Of a DNA stretch of 64,000 nucleotides, positions 62,701-64,000 are shown one piece after another; within the stretch, counting starts at the first letter, position 1; the number at the start of each line of letters is the position of its first letter. The translations under genes and the position numbers were made by a program. The notes below the pieces were generated by a model. It had not been told where the DNA came from and made no database searches. It was given only the letters and a program-made list of their open reading frames with translations. Source of the stretch: Brevibacillus parabrevis (GTDB taxonomy: Bacteria; Bacillota; Bacilli; Brevibacillales; Brevibacillaceae); NCBI RefSeq assembly GCF_003710905.1, contig NZ_RHHV01000006.1, positions 1 through 64,000 on the forward strand. The letters are read 5' to 3'.

Positions 62701-64000
62701 ATCCCGATCCAGGCACAGAAGCGCCGCTGCTTCCTGCGGCAATGCGTCAAGCAAGCGCTCCTGGGTCAAAACGAGCGACATTCCCGCATCTTTGATCATG
62801 AAAGCGAGCCGTTCGCGCGGGTACGCCGGGTCCATCGGGACGTAAGCAGCACCTGCCTTGAGAATCGCCAGTTGACCGATCAGCATCTCGCTGGAACGCT
62901 CCACGCAAATGCCCACCAAATCCTCCGAACCAATCCCTCTTTTCAGCAAAGCATGCGCAAGCTGGTTGGCTTTCGCGTCGAGCTGTGCGTACGTCAGCGC
63001 CCCTTGCTCCCCGATCACGGCAAGCTGTTCCGGCAGCTGCTGCGCGATGCGCGCGACCCGTTCGTGCACTAGCAGGTCGAGGGAATAGGCGACATCCGTC
63101 TGGTTCCATTCGACGAGCATCCGGCTTTGTTCCGCATCGCCCAACAGGGGAAGCTCCACAATTTTTTGCCCCGGATCGGCAGCAATGGCTTGCAGCAGAT
63201 TGCCAAAATGCTCGGCCATGCGCTCGATCGTCGTACGGTCAAACAAATCGGTGCTGTATTCAAACACGCCTTTCAATCCGTTGTCCGCAGCTTCAATCAT
63301 CGTCAGAGTCAGATCGAACTTGGTCGTCTGGTTGAGCGTGACTTCATCGGGCGCAATCGCCAATGTCTCGCCTTCACGCACGCCTGTCGACATACCTTGC
63401 ACAGCAAAAAGCACCTGAAACAGCGGCGAGTAGCTCAGACTGCGCTCGATTTGCAGCTCATCGACCAGTTTTTCAAAAGGCACATCTTCGTTGGCAAACG
63501 CATCGAACGCCGTCTCGCGCACGCGACGCAACAGCTCCACAAACGTAGGATCATCGGACAAATCAGTGCGCAGGACGAGCATGTTGACGAAAAAGCCGAT
63601 CAAGTTTTCGATCTCTTGCCGATTGCGTCCGGCGACAGGGGTGCCAATCAAAATGTCGTTCGCATGCGTATAGCGGTACAAAAAGCTTTTGAATGCCGCA
63701 AGGAGCGTCATGAACAGCGTAGCGCCCTCTTGCCGTCCCAGCTCGCGCAGCTTTTGCCCGACCTCACCCGGCACGTAAAAAGACAAATGGTCACCGCGAT
63801 AACTTTGAACGACCGCGCGTGGCCGATCTGTCGGAAGCGGCAACAGCGGCTCGCTGCCGTCCAGTTTGTTTTTCCAGTAACGGAGCTGTTCTTTCCATAC
63901 GTTGTCTTGCGATTTCTCGCGCTGCCAGACGGCATAGTCCCGATACTGGATCGGCAAGGCGGCAAGCGGCAGCGCTTCTCCTTTGAGCAACGTTTCGTAC
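52144..64000 (-). CDS. lgrB: Linear gramicidin synthetase subunit B, C-terminal three modules (5' end outside window)
   Basis: The frame is open to the right edge with no start codon, giving about 3951 residues of a protein that should be near 5160. Visible order is C(partial)-A-T-E, C-A-T, C-A-T-E, predicted to add D-Leu4, Ala5 and D-Val6. The first module (Ala3) and the start of the second C domain are outside. The TTG at 63990 lies inside the C domain and is not a start. The last epimerase is followed by a basic tail (LARLKNRKGNELHGGSH) that may dock to LgrC. The gene end overlaps the lgrC start, so the two are co-transcribed and probably translationally coupled. Carriers are GGDS, GGHS and GGDS, in step with the E domains. 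Confidence 0.95.
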   Translation of the reverse strand, partial: YETLLKGEALPLAALPIQYRDYAVWQREKSQDNVWKEQLRYWKNKLDGSEPLLPLPTDRPRAVVQSYRGDHLSFYVPGEVGQKLRELGRQEGATLFMTLLAAFKSFLYRYTHANDILIGTPVAGRNRQEIENLIGFFVNMLVLRTDLSDDPTFVELLRRVRETAFDAFANEDVPFEKLVDELQIERSLSYSPLFQVLFAVQGMSTGVREGETLAIAPDEVTLNQTTKFDLTLTMIEAADNGLKGVFEYSTDLFDRTTIERMAEHFGNLLQAIAADPGQKIVELPLLGDAEQSRMLVEWNQTDVAYSLDLLVHERVARIAQQLPEQLAVIGEQGALTYAQLDAKANQLAHALLKRGIGSEDLVGICVERSSEMLIGQLAILKAGAAYVPMDPAYPRERLAFMIKDAGMSLVLTQERLLDALPQEAAALLCLDRDWQEIAAESTAAPAIKTNADQLAYVIYTSGSTGTPKGVEIEHGSLLNLVNWHQRTYSVSAEDRASQIAGTAFDASVWETWPYLTAGATICQPRDEIRLSPEKLRDWLVETGITISFLPTPLAENLLPLPWPTGAALRYMLTGGDTLHQYPTADVPFTLVNQYGPTENTVVATAGAVPVLGERESAPTIGRPIDNVSVYVLDENRQPVPVGVVGELYIGGKSLARGYRNRPDLTEASFVPNPFSPIEGARMYRTGDLVRYAADGSIEFIGRADDQVSIRGFRVELGEIESALYAHPAVAESVVIVREDVTPGVKRLVAYAVLHEGEERQTSELRQSLKEMLPDYMVPSAIVLMEALPLTPNGKVDRRALPLPDVAQTEWEGSFVEPQSDVERKLAEIWQEVLGVETIGVHDNFFELGGDSILTIQIVSRANQAGLQLTPKHLFDAQTLAELAASAVVLEKAPEMQAEQGIVTGELPLTPIQTWFFEQDVRHVHHWNQSVMLAVREELDMTALTQAFAALPRQHDALRLRFQQVNGTWQAAHGEIADEDVLLVADLSSVPEAEREARMRHITDELQASLDIEKGPLHRAAYFQLGAEQRLFIVIHHLVVDGVSWRIILEDLQTAYEQVKAGQKIAWPQKTTSFKSWAEELTTYAEQSAVDEYWTGMDSEQACGLPVDHPQGKNTEGLAVQVKAKLSADETRALLQEVPAAYRTQINDVLLSALTRTITDWTNKRALYVSVEGHGREPIVDGVDVSRTVGWFTSLYPVLLETEPDLAWGDLLKSIKEQVRAIPDKGIGYGIHRYLSRDGQTAEMLRAKPQPEISFNYLGQFGQGQTTDAALFQIIPNWSASNVSEDETRLYKLDVMSMVAQDQLEMSWTFSRDLYEPGTIEKLAHDYVQALRAIIAHCRTEQAGGYTPSDFPLAELDQNSLDKFIGHNRLIENVYTLTPLQEGMLFHSLYEQAGGDYVVQLALKLEHVNVEAFSAAWQKVVERHAILRTSFLWSGLEKPHQVVHAKVKTFVERLDWRHLTAAEQEAGLQTYLEQDRKRGFDLARPPLMRWTLIRLDASTFQFVWSFHHMLLDGWSTPIVFQDWQAFYAAASHGKEASLPAIPPFSAYIAWLKRQNLEEAQQYWRDYLQGFGVPTPLGMGKSGGSAGQPKEYADHKLLLSERATANLLAFARKHQLTLNTVVQGAWALILARYAGEAEVVFGTTNLGRPTDLPDAEAMVGLFINTLPVRVLFPEQMTVIDWLQSLQQAQSEMRQYEFTPLVDIQSWSEVPRGQSLFDSIFVFENYLSGTSVDSESGMLLGEVKAVEQTSYPLTLVVAPGEELMLKLIYETGRFEQPAMDKVLAQLSSVLEAIMREPHEQLADLSIITEAERHKLLVEWNATDMPYERNLVMHQLFEAQVEATPDAQALVVGTERLTYAELNKRANQLAHYLRAQGVGPEVLVAVLMERTAEMIVALLGIIKAGGAYVPIDPAYPQDRIGYTLDDSQAAIVLTQERLLAMLPEHTAQVICLDRDWACMAAQPEANVPNLAAPTNLSYVIYTSGSTGLPKGVAIQHSSVIAFIFWAKTVFSAEEMSGVLASTSICFDLSVYEIFVTLSCGGKVILADNALHLPSLPAAKEVTLINTVPSAAKELVRMNAIPPSVRVVNLAGEPLPNTLAQSLYALGHVQKVFNLYGPSEDTTYSTYVQVTKGAKTEPTIGRPLSNTQAYVLDAKLQPVPLGLPGELYLGGDGLARGYLKRPKMTAERFLPNPFHPDPHARMYSTGDLVRYLPDGQLEYLGRIDHQVKIRGYRIELGELEAVLRSHPQIKEAVVVAKEDKLGEKRLVAYITTKDGECGDRAVLTSWAKAKLPEFMVPSFFVWLDAMPLTPNGKIDRKQLPEPEWGQVASAAGYVAPRNQTEVLVASIWADVLGIEQVGVHDNFFELGGHSLLATRVASRLRETFAKEVPIRAIFERPTVAELSETLGAIGQNETEAQMLPVSREAHLPLSFAQQRLWFLDRLMPDSTLYNIPSAVRLLGDLDIAAWEKSLQVLIQRHESLRTTFGDVDGEAVQVIHSRLDGKLNVIDLRGMPAGEREAEAHRLAGLEAATPFDLSQGPLLRTTLIRLAEQECVFLFNLHHIIFDGWSIGIFLKEMRALYEAFVREEAPELAEITVQYADYAVWQRKWLEGEVLAEQLAYWKEKLSGAEPLLALPTDQPRPAVQTHDGAMHTIKLSGELYAKLNKLSQEEGATLFMTLLAAFQVLLYRYSGQEDILVGSPVAGRNRQETEPLIGFFINTLVLRTDLSGEPTFRELLARVRETAFEAYAHQDLPFEKLVDELELERSLSYSPLFQVMFVLQNFQLNLDEKAGIRVADFEMDKHLVTSKYDLTLTMAEKQNGLFATFEYNTALFHEATMERLSQHFIQLLEAIVHMPDQGIARLPLLNQSERAQLLVEWNDTTTAYPRNKRVDQLFRETALLYPERLAVVAGNQTLTYAELERRANQTANYLQQKGVRPGALVGLCVKRSPEMLIGMLGILKAGGAYVPLDPDYPEERLAYMMGDAGITVLLTQEQLMPGLPSGERTTIALDRDWPQIAKESEQAPDVDTTAESLAYVIYTSGSTGLPKGTLVVHRGIVRLVKQTDYVTITEQDVFLQASTVSFDAATFEIWGSLLNGAKLVLLPPELPSLAEIGQAIQSHHVTTLWLTAGLFTLMVDHHKEYLSGVRQLLVGGDIVSVPHVKKALEIAGLTVINGYGPTENTTFTCCNPVTIMPESAHTFPIGRPIKNTTAYVLDRHMQPVPIGVTGELYIGGDGLAEGYLNRPDLTAERFVPNPFATDQAARLYRTGDLVRYLPDGLIEFIGRLDNQVKIRGFRIELSEVEAVLAKHPAITASVVIVHENEAGMKQLVAYAVKDAEQELGTAELRQHFKAHVPDYMVPAAFVMLDALPLTPNGKVDRKALPAPVLERSREEDAFAAATSHVEQTLADIWCAVLRMDRIGIHDNFFELGGDSILSIQIVARANKAGIHLTPKQLFDQQTIAELAKVAGQSTKVDAEQGNVTGEVPLLPIQTWFFEQEQPTPHHWNQSMLLQVNEPLEEEYLSQAVAQLLAHHDALRLRYTFADGQWKQTYADVDSEVPLQVEDLSMSPPAQQARKIEKLAQQAQASLDLQNGPLLKVVYFDLGYDRPGRLLMVIHHLAVDGVSWRILIEDLQTAYGQAEKGNKIQLPPKTTSYKAWAEKLHKYASSERMLVDQDYWLKAADELAGHPLPVHDWAENTEANGRMLTIHLEEEETDALLQKVPSRYRVQINDILLTALALAYGKWTGESALLVNLEGHGREELFEDVDLSRTIGWFTSMYPLLIQLEPNTSSEDALAGVKEKLQQIPHKGLGYGLLRYVAQDPELVEKLKAIPQAPLSFNYLGQFHQAADAKALLAYAEGERGANSSPDNRRTHLIDVVGAVTEGKLGLSFLYNGRLYSESHIETFARHYTDALQSLIQAEKQSYRAEDFEDADLSQSALNKVLARLKNRKGNELHGGSH
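56790..59919 (-). other. LgrB third module (C-A-T), predicted Ala5
   Basis: The C domain starts YTLTPLQEGMLF. Pocket residues are D-L-Y-N-N-A-L-T-Y, nearly the D-L-F-N-N-A-L-T-Y alanine code. The carrier is GGHSLLATR near 56920. Confidence 0.85.
59920..64000 (-). other. LgrB second module (partial C-A-T-E), predicted D-Leu4
   Basis: Only the back part of the C domain is present, and its HHxxxDG motif is outside the window. Pocket residues are D-A-W-F-L-G-Q-V-V. The carrier is GGDSILTIQ near 61450. The epimerase spans about 59960-61310. Confidence 0.85.

Noticed and set aside
13569-64000. Tyrocidine or gramicidin S cluster
   Set aside because: There is no thioesterase, the last protein ends in a reductase, epimerases alternate every second module, and no Pro or Orn type pockets are seen.
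13569-64000. Repeated sequence as mobile elements or CRISPR
   Set aside because: The repeats are homologous NRPS modules. No transposase, terminal repeats or short direct repeats with spacers are present.

Overview
The window comes from a Brevibacillus-type Firmicute, most likely of the B. brevis / B. parabrevis group. About 50 kb of it (13569-64000) is the back part of a linear gramicidin synthetase operon. All genes read on the minus strand, so the operon enters at the right edge and runs leftward. The assignment rests on the 4-6-4 module layout (the 4 of LgrB is three visible modules plus one expected upstream), strict alternation of modules with and without epimerases, adenylation-domain pocket residues matching the gramicidin sequence, and a terminal NAD(P)-binding reductase domain in place of a thioesterase.

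Right to left: lgrB (52144-64000, 5' end outside the window) carries the Leu4(E), Ala5 and Val6(E) modules. lgrC (28902-52169, about 7755 aa) carries Val7, Val8(E), Trp9, Leu10(E), Trp11 and Leu12(E). lgrD (13569-28826, 5085 aa) carries Trp13, Leu14(E), Trp15 and Gly16 plus the reductase that releases the peptide as an aldehyde. lgrA (formylation, Val1-Gly2) and lgrE (second reduction to ethanolamine) are not in the window.

Downstream in the same direction is a compact group of small genes (10205-13466). They encode a PLDc_N membrane protein, an ABC ATPase and its permease (an arrangement like B. subtilis yxlE-yxlF-yxlG), a CPBP intramembrane protease-like protein, a YbjQ-family protein and a small membrane-anchored protein. 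The group ends at a clear intrinsic terminator. Its position and content suggest export, immunity or membrane-stress functions for the pore-forming peptide, but this is inference.

The left 9.9 kb is one open reading frame on the minus strand with no stop before the window edge. It encodes a secreted subtilisin-like (S8) protease of at least 3287 residues with an intact catalytic triad. Behind the protease come six alternating pairs of Ig-like modules, mixed Ig-like/FN3/PPC-like segments, a YD repeat, eight BIG2-like domains and an RCC1 repeat. Its intergenic region holds a near-perfect sigma-A promoter, two Spo0A-box-like sites and a 10-bp inverted repeat bracketing the promoter. No tRNA, rRNA, CRISPR array, insertion sequence or phage gene was seen.
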